DNA from: Pisaster brevispinus
Lineage: Eukaryota > Echinodermata > Asteroidea > Forcipulatida > Asteriidae
Assembly: GCA_023634235.1 (NCBI GenBank)
Contig: JAMKCF010000012.1
Span: 17,493,884 to 17,557,883 of the forward strand
Reading direction: 5' to 3'
DNA: 64,000 nucleotides
Shown here: piece after piece, positions 32,214-43,159 of the stretch
Layout of the letters: each line of letters starts with the position of its first letter
Numbering within the stretch: position 1 is the stretch's first letter
Notes under the pieces: generated by a model
The model's database searches: none
What the model was told of the DNA's origin: nothing
What the model saw: only the letters and a program-made list of their open reading frames with translations
Translations under genes and position numbers: made by a program

Positions 32214-32406
32214 AAGTTGGTACCTCTTTTGGTACCTTTCTGTGTAGGTACCTCTTTAGGTAGCTCTCTGTGGGTGTACCTCTTTAGGTACCTCTTTAGG
32301 TACCTATCTGTGTATGTACCTCTTTAGGTACCTCTCTTTAGGTACCTCTCTTTAGTTACCTATCTGTGTTTGTACCTCTTTAGGTACCTCTCTGTGTAGG
32401 TACTTC
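32214..32406. repeat. GGTACCTCTTTA minisatellite
   Basis: About 13 copies of AGGTACCTCT with spacers TTAGGT, CTGTGTAGGT or CTGTGTATGT; basic period about 13-15 bp grouped in longer units. It contains many GGTACC sites. Non-coding. Confidence 0.85.
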
Positions 32407-32949
32407 TTTCTGATCCATTTGGGGTTTGTAAGTTTATTTGAGTTCCTCAGACCCCGGTTGCGTTGATTCCCTCCGGTTGGTGGCAGCCATTGACGGAATA
32501 GCTCTGATTTCAAGTGTGAATTGGCAATGTGGCATTATTTGTTTCTAACGAGACTGGAGGTGGATTGATACGTTAAGTGTTCAGATATTCGATGAAGGAC
32601 ACAAAGAATTATGTCAATGAACTTCTTGTACGAGTAAATTGCGTCTCAAACCTGTATTTTGTCATTTTAAAAATTACTCAACAAAACAACAACAACAACA
32701 CACACCACATTCAACCAACCTGCTAACATTTTGTCAGATTAAGTGGTCCAATTTTTAGCGAACACAACGAAAAACAGTGTGTGAATTATCAGTGTTTTTC
32801 GTCTGTTTATACTACATGTATATTCCGATTGCTTCTTTCGAAATGTTACCATTAGTGGAATGACTTCCAATGTTATCGACTTTGAATAATATGGCACACG
32901 GGAGTATTTAGAGGGCCGTCTTTGTCACCGGAATGCACGTTGTCCACAG

Positions 32950-33995
32950 AGTGAGATTTCAGATTGAAACTAGTCAATGAATGCCCAGCTCACAGCTTGA
33001 CGTTCTCACGACGTTGTTTTGAAGTCAGACTTTGGTGTAAGTAACGTTATTAACTGAACGTTGTAACAGCAGCACTTCGTCAACTCCCCCTTACGTCTTC
33101 CGAACTTGAGGACGTAATGACCGCTCTGTTGGCTCGTTTAAAGACACGTTTCCGGTAACTATAACGACAACTTATATCAACGTTATAACACTGTTGCCTG
33201 TGCGTGTTTGTCTGGTATAACGTAATCTAAGTAACGTTGTAGCAAATAAACTTTGTCAACTTGCCTATACGTAAGAACGTAGAACGTAATGATGCGGTGA
33301 ACCAGGTTGTTTGCACGTATACACAATGTTGCCTTGTTTTATAAAATCGTTTTCAAAGTAATGCTACAACAATGTTACTTTGTCCAGGACCCTAAACAAT
33401 GTCTCAACGCTGCGACAGCGTCAGCCCGATCGTATGTATGTTGTATAAGTTAATTATATATTAGTTCCATTATTATTAATTGATAATATGTCAATATGAT
33501 CAATGAATTACTTGCAAACTTCCCAGTATTGCACGTCGCCTGATGACTTTACTGTACCTGTATATATCATACAGCATGTACTATATATACAGACCAATTT
33601 CTTGACTTTGGCAGTCTTTGGCAGTATTTTATTGTTGTTACAAGCTTTCCACTTAAATAATGTTTTTGAAAGTAAAATTACATGTTTAGTTATTTAACAT
33701 ATCACCAAATCCTTTGACGGTTTAGACAAATAATTAATGAGTACACCTTGTTAATAAATTGTGTAATTTCTTGAAATATTGTTAAATGTATTTTACAACA
33801 TCCCAGCCCAATGTACTATTTTGCATGATTATGTGGTAGGCCTATGTACGTTGTCATAGAGTTGACAGATCGGACCTGACGTTCGTCCAACGTAGTCAAA
33901 ACGTTGTCACCTCATCCACTAAATTGCAACCTTATCACAACGTTGCGCAATGTTGTAACATCTAGTAATAGTCTTGTGTACTAGCTGGGCGTGTT
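32950..33995. mobile_element. Possible DNA element rich in AACGTTGT motifs
   Basis: ATGCCCAGCTCACAG at about 32978 and CTAGCTGGGCGTG at about 33980 are inverted. Close inside both ends AACGTTGT and ACGTTGTCAC-type motifs occur many times (33013-33070, 33225-33280, 33890-33960). No transposase frame is seen. Element limits are tentative. Confidence 0.35.
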
Positions 33996-34690
33996 ATCGC
34001 CAAATCATGCAGAGAGCATGCATATTCGTGAGTAGTCTCTCTTTAAGCGTGGCATGTTATGTCGAAGAAACTCGTGCACCCCGACCCCATACCCCCAGAA
34101 TTATTGTGATGTAGTTGTGTTGGTTTAGTTTAGATTTGAAACAAAGATTGACGATCAAAAAACACCACTAGAGTGTCAGTATAAAGTCAGTTATTTTCAA
34201 AACTAAATGGACGATATACTCCTAATTTCAGCAATTGTGAGAGTAACTAGTTTGGTGGGTTAACGTCTAAACACTGAGAACCTACACAAATTCCACGAAC
34301 GTTTCTAGCTCAATGAACATTCTAGGAGAGGTCACGCAGCCTATTGTGTGTGTGTGTGTGGTGTGTTTTGAGAGCTGACTGGTTGTATTAATATACCATG
34401 ATGGGACAAAACCCTAATATTCAATTCAAAGGGTTCTTTTGAAGTGATTTTATAGGCGTTTCCGCGTTATTGAGGTGGGTTTTTTTTATATGTAAATGTT
34501 ATGCACAATCGGCTTTAATTTGTGCGTGTCCTTGCGGTTTAGACTTCTAATACAAAGCATATGGTTCATTTTATTAACGCACCTTTTAAGTTGACCTCTT
34601 CGGCAAATAATTATACACTGCAAAACTCTGCTGTGTAGACTCAAGAAACTGAACCAAATGAACTTTCACTTTGAGTAAACAGAACTGCGT
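33996..34690. other. Intergenic, no gene recognised
   Basis: It contains a short (TG)n run at 34345-34360 and otherwise featureless sequence. Confidence 0.4.
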
Positions 34691-34911
34691 ACATGTTTAC
34701 AGCCAACTATGCACTCACTCTAGGCCCACCCTGCGTAGAATCAAGTCTAGTCACTGCACTGCATTCAAAACGTGTCAATTTTCATGATGACAAAGACTAC
34801 TCACCTTTTTTCCCCCGAAGGCTGTCTGGAATGGTAGGTCCCTACCGTTTCGTCTTTGTTTTTGACAGGGAAGCTTTTGTTCCAGCCTTCATTGTTTTTA
34901 AGAAACATAAT

Positions 34912-35029
34912 GTCAAGCAACAACACACCATGTGCGAATGAGACTGCAAAAGGTGCTCGCACGTTTTCACGGATACAACTGTACGAGGTTGCGGGTGTTG
35001 GTATTTTAGTGTTCAGCACGTGCAATGGT
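34912..35029 (+). CDS. Candidate isolated exon, unknown (low confidence)
   Basis: An ATG at 34910 opens MSSNNTPCANETAKGARTF followed by a hydrophobic VAGVGILVFSTCNGNL. Two N-glycosylation sequons before a hydrophobic span ending Gly-Asn would suit the start of a rhodopsin-type receptor, but the frame soon becomes compositionally odd and the possible donor (GTAATC) is weak. No downstream helices were found. It may be chance. Confidence 0.15.
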
Positions 35030-35121
35030 AATCTTAAGATGTACTCTTTCCCAGGGGAAAGCCTTTTTTTCTTTTGGTGGGGTTATCAAAATTGGGTACT
35101 AATGTCGTTCCATCTAAGCTA

Positions 35122-35172
35122 AAGATTAGATAATCTATAAGATTAGATAATCTATAAGATTAGATAATCTAC
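35122..35172. repeat. 17-bp tandem repeat, three copies
   Basis: AAGATTAGATAATCTAT repeated three times; each unit contains the palindrome AGATTATCTAATCT in inverse form. Confidence 0.9.
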
Positions 35173-35199
35173 TCCCCAGATGATTGTGAATTCCATAAA

Positions 35200-37900
35200 T
35201 TTAATCTTGTAAAAAACAGCGAAAAAGTCCTGGCTACGCTGCTGGCAAAATATATATATATTAAAATTGTATGCAGTGATTTACCTTGATATTTTTCCGC
35301 ACAGCTGTTGCTGAATAACTTTTTTTTTCTTTTCTTTTTTTAGCGTTCTGAGATTATAATTTATATCATGGAGAGTACAGCTTGTACATGTTCAATCAAT
35401 GTTTATTCAATCAACTCCCACTTACACTTAAGAATCCCTTGCCACGTACTGTAGCAAGTTTTAAAATACAGTACACAAATATGAAATTTTAATAGATGGA
35501 GCATGTGGTGCTTTTCCTGGCTGGCCCAGATTTTAAAACTTTGTCTTTATTGTACATTTGCTTGTGGTAACGATTCTGTGTTGTTGTCGTATGCCCGTGG
35601 CCTTTATTTAAATTTGGCTGTTTTTCTATTTTTAATAATGCTCTTAATCATTTAGTAATTTTTTAATTTTATTTTGATGTTTGTTTGTAGCTGCTGAGCA
35701 CCTCTGAAAACAGTGTTTCATCGAGAGGTCTCCCAGGGTAAAGAAGAAAGAAAGAAAGAAAGAAAGAAACATGTTCAGGACACTTGCCCTTGCAACATTC
35801 GTATTCTTAGTTTTCGCCCATTAAAGTCAATGTAACCGAAACGAGGCTGGAAGGGATCTTGTAGTCTTGCCCCTTCGTAAAATAGTGGTCAGAGTTATTT
35901 GCCTGCAATCACATAGGGTGAACAACACAATCATAAATGGCCTTTTCGGTTTTCATGCAAACATATTTTTGCCCCTGGTAGCCGAATATAAATAAAGTGA
36001 TCACATAAATAATTGATTTCGTAATTAACTCTTACAGCTGCTATAAAGTATATCGACCTTGTGCTGTCTATTTAAAAAAATAAATTATCAACAATTTAAA
36101 ACTTTGCATGACTAAACATTCGCATAAAGATTTGATTTTCTTTTTCAGAATACTTCCATATAAATACAATATCCTTTGTTGACAGATGATGTTTTTTAAT
36201 TTTTTTTTTATTTGTTGGTATTCAATACAAAATGACCAACAGCTGTAGCTGAAAGGGTCACTTAATGATAACAAAACCATTAAATACTATTTCAAGTAAA
36301 TATACAGATGCACAAGCATTTAGGGCCAAAGAGTACAAAGTTAAACATTACAAAAACATTCAAACAAAACTTTCACAAGATATTAAATATATATATATAA
36401 AACCTGCCTGTTACAACGTGTACACATTTAAGTGAATCAAATTTTGAATTAGGTAGTGGGTATAATTCTCAAATGTAAATAAACTCAACATTTTTACAGT
36501 TTTTCTAGTGATTGGGGTGAGAAATGTGTATCACGAAGGGTTAAATTTTTTCTTAACATCGAGTGTAATCCCTTAGTAACGAACTGTATCATCAGCTTTT
36601 TATATTAAAACATAGAATTATAAGTAGTTATTTAAATAAAAAAAAACATTAAAAAAACAAACAACAAACATCACATTTAAATGTGACAGAATTGGAACAT
36701 GGACTTCCTGCAAGAAAATTGAGCAATGGCGGCCTATGCAAGAGGCCCAATCTGTAGTTATGCTCGCTTTGACGACTTACCACTGACATTGAGTAGGCCA
36801 AGGCATAACTAAAGGCATAACAATGCAGTTAGAGTGCTAATAAAACCAATTTCGGCGAGACTGACTCCTCTTGTTGTACTGCGCTTATTTGCATTTTGTT
36901 TTTAATTTCTTCACTCATCAATATACAACATTTTAAAAAACAGGCTTCTGTCTAATCCACCTTCATATCATCTAGAAACAAACCACGCCGAAGTTGACAA
37001 ATTTTGATGGATTCCGTATTAAATTTGGTGGCTGGGGTTTCGCAATCGCTGCGGCATTGCATTTATGGTTGGTCTGGAAGAGGTAAATTTCAATGCTGTT
37101 TTTAGCAAAGCGTGGTAGAGTGTGGTAGGAGTGGGTGAAATAGCTGTGGTTTTATATATAGCAGTTGTTTTTTCTAACCCTCCCCCCGCCTAAATTGTTG
37201 TCTTTCATTACTGATGTTTATTTTTGGCTAAGCATGGCCATGGAATAGCGTGTATATTTCAATGACATAGAGAATTTGCAATGAGTCAACACCATTACAA
37301 CGTTAATGGGTAAACAACTCTCTTGACCAGCTGCAAGATGTTCAGCTTCATAAACATGGGGGAACAACTTTGAGGAAAATGTAGCGTTTACTAATTTATT
37401 GTGAACAACAGTGGGCTTCATGAAACTTTCTGTCTGTAATTAGAAATTCAATTACCCAAAACTGAGACTTGTTTGTCTTCTTTTCAATTGCAAAATGCAA
37501 AAAGATTTCGGCCGCAAGACAGGGTATTAAAAAGCATAGGCCCTATTAATAGTATATAATACTACAACTTGCTTTTGTTAAAATAGTACTAATGTCGCTA
37601 TTATTGTTATTATTTGTCATCATGCACATAAAAAAATGTTAAAAAGAGCATACATTACAAAAGATGCTAACCGATGACAGGAAATTTAAAAAGTGTATCC
37701 AATCAATGTTGCCCTCGGATATTTAGCTCCCGGTAAATTTCATTAAATTATTCTAAAATGAAATTCAAGACACAGAAAAAAAGACAAGCTTGAAGTAACG
37801 TGCATTAAAATTGAAACAACAGAAATGTTTAAAACATGCCAAACAAATAATCTAAGAACAACCGTATAAAAATGAATTAATCAATTAAATATAATTACTA
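35200..37900. other. AT-rich intergenic stretch
   Basis: It contains (GAAA)n at 35743-35770 and (AT)n at 35253-35262 and 36390-36400. A 25-codon ATG frame at 37007-37083 (MDSVLNLVAGVSQSL...) ends near a GGTAAAT donor-like site, but it has no partner exon, so I do not call it. Nothing else is recognised. Confidence 0.4.
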
Positions 37901-37920
37901 TTTTGATAAAACCTTTATTT

Positions 37921-38291
37921 TGCTTTGGATTTGGCGATTTGGGTTATGAAAACCGTTTGTTATGAAATGAATTGAAATGAATATGGTTGGAAATATGTTT
38001 TAAAAGTAGAATACAATGATCCACACAAATATGCCTCGAAATTGTATGGCTTTCATTTTACTTTGTTAAGTAACAGTTACGTCCGCCATTTTGTGGGGTC
38101 AAACATGTGACTCCACAAAATGGTGGACCGTGTTAGTTCACGAAGCGTAAAGAAAACCACACAATTTTAAGGCATATTTGTTTGGATCAATATATTCTAC
38201 TTTTAAAACATCTCTCCAACCATAGGCCAATTAATTTCTCTTCATTTAATAACAAGCGCTTTTCATAACCCAAATCGCCCAATCCAAGGCA
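37921..38291. mobile_element. Foldback MITE with arms of about 165 bp
   Basis: The left arm starts TGCTTTGGATTTGGCGATTT GGGTTATGAAAA; the right arm in inverse starts TGCCTTGGATTGGGCGATTT GGGTTATGAAAA. Both then have GGTTGGA, TTTTAAAAGTAGAATA, TGATCCA and CAAATATGCCT in order. The centre has CCATTTTGTGG and CCACAAAATGG. Arms are roughly 80% alike by eye. Non-coding. Confidence 0.75.
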
Positions 38292-38885
38292 ACGTGCCTG
38301 CCGCTTTAAGTAAACTCTTTAAAAGTTGATTAAAAAGTACACCAAACCATTGATTCTTAATACTGTGTTGTTCCAGCTCAACCAGAAGGTGATGAAATTT
38401 CTCGCGAAACGTTTTTTTATTTATTCTTTTTTTTTTTTGCTTAAAACTTTATCATCCGATTAAAAATCGGCTATCCGGTTAATTAGATTAAACACACTCG
38501 ACCATATAACAGCTGCTAGTCCACATTAACTTATGTATTAAAATCGTACTGGAATAAATGAGTTGATGTCTGCAAAAAATCCATTATTTTCATTAACTTA
38601 TTAACATAACAGAGTTTCCTGCAAACTAATTTAAAAAAACTCAACACATGGCTCATTCATGGCTCGTTCAATTTCTTTGAAATTGAAATCGCTCTGTCAC
38701 ATCAGCATTCAACAGTAAAAAGGGGTTATTCAACTTCACCAGTTTAGCATTCACTGGTCAAAAGATTGCTCCGAGCTCATAAAGTCACAAAGATTGTTCA
38801 ATTTCGTGACAGCAAGAGACTTCAACCATTCAATATAGTCAATTGTAATTAGGCCTACGTGTATAGGTAGTATAAATTCGTCTGA

Positions 38886-39149
38886 ACAGGGCCCGATTTC
38901 ATGGCTCTGCTTACCGTAAGCAAAGAATCGGAACTTACAGAAGCAGAGAATTCCGTGCTTACGTCAAGCGTATTCACGGGTATTCACGGGTTAGCAGGGA
39001 ATTTTTGCTTGTGCGCGTGCCTACTCCACGTTACTAGGCATTCTTCGCTTACACAGCTAGCGCAGAAATTCGGCGCTTGCAAAATGAGCGGAGAATGGTG
39101 CCCGTAAGCGCGGAATTCGGCGGTAAGCAGAGCCATGAAATTGGGCCCC
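38886..39149. mobile_element. MITE of the GGGCCCAATTTCA family
   Basis: The left end GGGCCCGATTTCATGGCTCT and right end AGAGCCATGAAATTGGGCCC are inverted, continuing through GCTTACCG on both sides (about 27 bp). The interior has several GCTTAC or GTAAGC motifs. The 68-codon frame here is a by-product. Confidence 0.75.
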
Positions 39150-39199
39150 GTTGTGAAAATGTAGTCTTAACTAAAACAGACCAAAAGCGTCACATTGAA

Positions 39200-39431
39200 G
39201 CTTCAAAATGTAACATTTTACTCTAGAAAATTTGAAACCTGGAAAGTCCAGATTTCAATGGGAGACTTTGGAATGATAGATGGCAGCAGACTTACCAGGT
39301 AAATTTCCATTGTTTACGTAGTTTTAAGCATGCGCACATTACCGAGAACAATGGATTTACCTGGTAAGTCTGCTGCCACCTAGCGCCCCAAAAGTCCCTC
39401 ATTGGGGGCATCCCAGCGGGGGGGGGGGGGT
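39200..39431. repeat. Dispersed repeat with a 97-bp inverted-repeat core
   Basis: GGCAGCAGACTTACCAGGTA (39282) and its inverse (ending 39378) flank a 35-bp loop. The left flank TAACATTTTACTCTAGAAAA...AAAGTCCAGATTTCAA recurs at 42508-42565. A G run follows at 39419-39431. Confidence 0.6.
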
Positions 39432-39745
39432 AGGGGGGCTGCCCTCCCTCACGCCACAGTTGCTATTGTTATGTGACTGAAAGATTTTCAGAATTTTTGT
39501 TAGCATCGGTCTCTCCATAGTTTCTTACTATCTTCGCAAATGACTAATGCAGGCATGTGCCACAATAGTGTTTTTGTTTTTTAATGAGTCGAAGTACCAG
39601 GCATATATAACTTCCAGGGACTGATGTAAACCAACAAAGCACCAGTAATGTCCAAAGTCAGAGGAGGTCAGAACCTAAAAGTGCTTCACATTAGAAACTC
39701 TGTCCAGCAGAATACCAGAGCGTTAGTCGGGTGTACTTGGGACAG

Positions 39746-41695
39746 TTAGCCTATAATGCATGGGATAGAGTCATTGGTGTAGAGACTCCATGCTGCACGC
39801 AGTTCCCCAGGTGAGCGGTAGTGTTTGTGCGCCACCATGCACGTTTCAAGAAAACATTTGTTTGACATCTGGTTCAATTTGCCTTTCCTCCCAAACACAC
39901 GAAAAAGTTTGTTATGAGTAACAGGCACGCCTACCTTCTTCGCCAGGATGCCTTGATAAGCGTCGTCGATCGGTATGAGATCAATCCATCGGGCCGCTTC
40001 GAACATCGCTGGGATGACGTTCCCTGAAACGACATACCCACCACCTGAGCAATACGGCGGATAAAACTTACCACTATACTGAATTCGGGGAACAAAGTAC
40101 TTACTCCTTCTGTTAGCCACACGGCGACTTCTCACCATTGCATTACCCCAAAACAAGCTCTTCTTGTTCGAATTCCTCAGCGATGTTATGATGTTTTTCA
40201 TATTCACGAAAATGTCGTCGTCTCCTTTGTAGATGTACTTTGCGTGAGGGCAGTTTTTAGTCACCCATTTCAATCCGAAGACCACTTTTAGGGTGAGGTT
40301 GAGGAAGGACTCTCTGAATTCTGCTTGGATGATGTCCCCGTGTATGTGGTCCTCTTCTCTGACTTTCTGTTGTATCTCAGCTGTATTCTTTGTTTCGGTT
40401 GCAAGTGTGAACAGCAAGGCGGTTTGTTTCCCGGAGAACACCCTCTGCTTTCCCCAGGTCTCCCGAATGGCCCGTCTGCGCTCGAAGTGACTCGGCAAGG
40501 TGCTGATCAGCGCTAGCAGGAATACATCTTTTTTCTCCCCCGTTCTTTCAAAACAAACATCATCATGGGTTATCACAGTTTTGAGACATTGCTGGAAATA
40601 TTTGTCGTTGGTTCCATTTCCAGCAAGCTCCCACTCTGCGTCTGGACTGCTACAGTTCCGTCCCATCATGTTATTCTTATAAACCACCGAGAAATCTGTG
40701 GCATTTTTAAGGGTCATTCTGGCAGTTAAAACATTCTCCGACAGGCATCCGTCTTCACTTACCATGGTCGTAGTAAAAGCATCATTGTTGAAGAGTCTAA
40801 AAGAGAGCTTCTCGGCAATGATTGACACAAAGACATCATCAATGGTTACTAGGGGTGCGTGACGTGAATGTTTCAAGAGGAGTTCCACGGCGTCCATGGT
40901 GAGGATGAAACCCGCTTCTGATGTGCAATACTCAGGGAAAGCCTGTCGGGGGTAGAGCTCCTTCGACACGTAGTAAACGCTTTTGGGGTTTCGTACCGGC
41001 ATCGTTGCAAACGATAGCTTCCCGTGCCACGCCCTCACCAGCTCTTCACCTTCCAAAGATTTCAAATAATCCATCAACTTTTTAGTATTCACGAATGTCT
41101 TGTCATCAACAAGCAGAACAAACTTAGCATCCGGGCATTTCTGCACAACCCACGTCAACCCAAGAAGGAGCTTCGAAGTAGACGCCCGAACCCCATCAGT
41201 GAAGTTTCCTATCAGTACATCGTTGTAAGTATTACTCTCGTCAATGCCATTGATTTCGTGTTCAGGTGAGCCCATGGTGAAAACAAGTTTTATTCCCAAT
41301 CTGTGGGCAGTCTTAGCATCTGCCCATGTGCTTCTAATCACATTCCGGAGTTGTCCATGATGTGCCATAGATGAGATTAAAACAACTACAGCATTGATGT
41401 TCGAACTGTTCATGTGGGACAGTTCTGGCTGTTTATGGAAGGATAATATCTTCTTTAAATATGCTGTGTTTACCTCAGTCTTATCCCACAAATCGCTCAC
41501 TACAGTGTGTTCTGTTCCTGACTCTGATGGCACTTTTGAAAGATCTTGACCAACTCCCCAAACCGAACGGGAACGGGCAGAGTTTTTTATCAGGATTGCT
41601 GTTGATATAGACTCAAAAAACACGAGCATGTACCCCAGGAATGTGAGAAGGACAAGGAGGGCGAGCGTCAGTTTGAGTTTCCTGGTTAATGTCAT
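39746..41695 (-). CDS. Double-domain GT31 beta-1,3-galactosyltransferase-like protein 3
   Basis: 649 codons on the minus strand, single exon, from the ATG at 41695 (the frame extends five codons further but starts with GTG). Signal anchor at about residues 8-30 after TRKLK, then a stem with DLWDKTEVNTAYLKKI. Domain 1 (about 95-315): IRSTWAD, ASTSKLLLGLTWV, V-D197-D-K199-TFVN where the third Asp is expected, CTSEAGF and IDDVF. Domain 2 (about 395-625): IRETWGK, KGD492-D-D494-IFVN, CSGGGYVVS and IPIDDAY. Domain 2 has the full metal-binding triplet; in domain 1 Lys replaces its last Asp. The middle of domain 1 and the start of domain 2 are nearly identical in DNA to the gene at 20847. As a type II Golgi glycosyltransferase it should add a beta-1,3-linked hexose; substrate unknown. 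A weak acceptor (TATATGCATTTCAG) lies about 160 bp upstream of the ATG. Confidence 0.92.
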   Translation of the reverse strand: MTLTRKLKLTLALLVLLTFLGYMLVFFESISTAILIKNSARSRSVWGVGQDLSKVPSESGTEHTVVSDLWDKTEVNTAYLKKILSFHKQPELSHMNSSNINAVVVLISSMAHHGQLRNVIRSTWADAKTAHRLGIKLVFTMGSPEHEINGIDESNTYNDVLIGNFTDGVRASTSKLLLGLTWVVQKCPDAKFVLLVDDKTFVNTKKLMDYLKSLEGEELVRAWHGKLSFATMPVRNPKSVYYVSKELYPRQAFPEYCTSEAGFILTMDAVELLLKHSRHAPLVTIDDVFVSIIAEKLSFRLFNNDAFTTTMVSEDGCLSENVLTARMTLKNATDFSVVYKNNMMGRNCSSPDAEWELAGNGTNDKYFQQCLKTVITHDDVCFERTGEKKDVFLLALISTLPSHFERRRAIRETWGKQRVFSGKQTALLFTLATETKNTAEIQQKVREEDHIHGDIIQAEFRESFLNLTLKVVFGLKWVTKNCPHAKYIYKGDDDIFVNMKNIITSLRNSNKKSLFWGNAMVRSRRVANRRSKYFVPRIQYSGKFYPPYCSGGGYVVSGNVIPAMFEAARWIDLIPIDDAYQGILAKKVGVPVTHNKLFRVFGRKGKLNQMSNKCFLETCMVAHKHYRSPGELRAAWSLYTNDSIPCIIG

Positions 41696-41899
41696 GTTGT
41701 TGACTTCCACCGGCAGTAAGAGTTAGCTAAGAAAAACGGAGATGTCTTCGGATTGTTTTGATTTCAGTAAGCGATATACTAGATGCGGAGTCTAGCTTGG
41801 CAGCAGCATTCACGGTGTCAACTCCTATTTCTCGGCGACGATCGATTCAAGCATCTGAAATGCATATAGAACATTAATATTATACAACAAAGTTTCATA

Positions 41900-42960
41900 A
41901 ATATGGGCTTAATAATAGACTGAAAGCAAAGGTTCGAGCGTCCAATGTCAATTCTGTATATCATATTATTCAGTTTGTATCGAAATGTCAACCCTTTTAA
42001 GAGACCTAAATATCGAGTTTGTACTCATTTGTTTTCCTTCAGTTTTCTTAACTGTTTGATTTTGTTGTGTCTGTTTGTTTGTTTGTTTCCCCATTAATAA
42101 TTTTCACTGACATCTTGTTTGGATCGTTTAAGTGGACTAAGTGGCTAAAATTTGGCACAGTTGCCTCATTTATTTTTTACATCTTCTGGGCAGTATTCTA
42201 TTCAGTTTTGTAATTCAACGCTCACCCCGCCCCCCTACAACGTAAGAACTGGAGATAATGACACAAAAAGTGCTGTAACTAGGAAAAGAATTTAGGGGGC
42301 ACAAGGGGGTGCACAAGTTTTGTTGTTGTGGGCACTCCTGGCCAAGTTCCCGTTTGCATTTTTTCTTAAACAAGCCCCTTTTCGGCGCCTTTTTTTATGC
42401 AACTTACTTTTTTACAAGATAATCTGGCATATAGTGTAAACACAAATACATTGTCTGCGTGCAAATGGAAACATAGTTTTAAAACATCGAAATTATCACA
42501 TTAAAGCGTATAAAATGTAACATTTTACTCTGGAAATTTCCAACCCCAAAAGTCCAGATTTCAAATGGAGGGGGTGGCACCGGGGTGGCACCGGGGAGGG
42601 GGTGCTGCTATCAATCAGTTACGCCACTGCACAAAAAGATGCAAACATTGACTCGGGCGGATCTAGGGTCAAACTGTAAAGGGTGCTACCTGTGACGAAG
42701 TGGATTTGCAAGCTCCGAGTGAGAGTAAGGCAGGTAAGTGATGGGACTGCGCCTTTGATCTAAAGATTGGAATTCTGCTCACAGTTACAGCATGGAGGTA
42801 TATTTCTAACTCCATGGTCAGAGTATGTCACGAGAAAGCTATTTGGTTACAGGGCCATTCCTTTGAACACAATATAGGTGGAAGAACCAGCAGTGGCGTC
42901 CATTTTGAAAATTTTGAAAATTGCTTGTCATTCTACCAATACTTTTATAAAACTCTAATC
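41900..42960. other. Intergenic, upstream of the third GT31 gene
   Basis: No exon recognised. It includes a (GTTT)n run at 42075-42085 and, at 42508-42600, a copy of the dispersed repeat seen at 39200-39260 with a doubled GGGGTGGCACC. Confidence 0.4.
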
Positions 42961-42974
42961 TGCGATGGCTCTAT

Positions 42975-43122
42975 ATATAGACTGTGCAAGTCTCGCGCGT
43001 ATTCGAACATTGGGATCCGTTAAAGCGCGTGAGTTTGTTTCTTTAACGCGTTAAAGCAATGTACGTGGGACCACAGTGGTCCAAAAAATGTTCGAATACG
43101 CGCGAGACTTGCACGGTCTATA
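42975..43122. mobile_element. MITE with TATAGACCGTGCAAG inverted ends
   Basis: TATAGACTGTGCAAGTCTCG and the inverse of 43088-43123 match for about 36 bp through CGCGTATTCGAACATT. Centre 75 bp with TTTAACGCGTTAAA. A half copy is at 25186-25213. Non-coding. Confidence 0.75.
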
Positions 43123-43159
43123 GCCAAATGCATGTACTTTTCTCGTGACAAATTTTAAC

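Noticed and set aside
37007..37083. Short ATG frame MDSVLNLVAGVSQSL with a nearby donor
   Set aside because: No second exon, leader or homologue recognised; a 25-codon frame with a weak donor is expected by chance.
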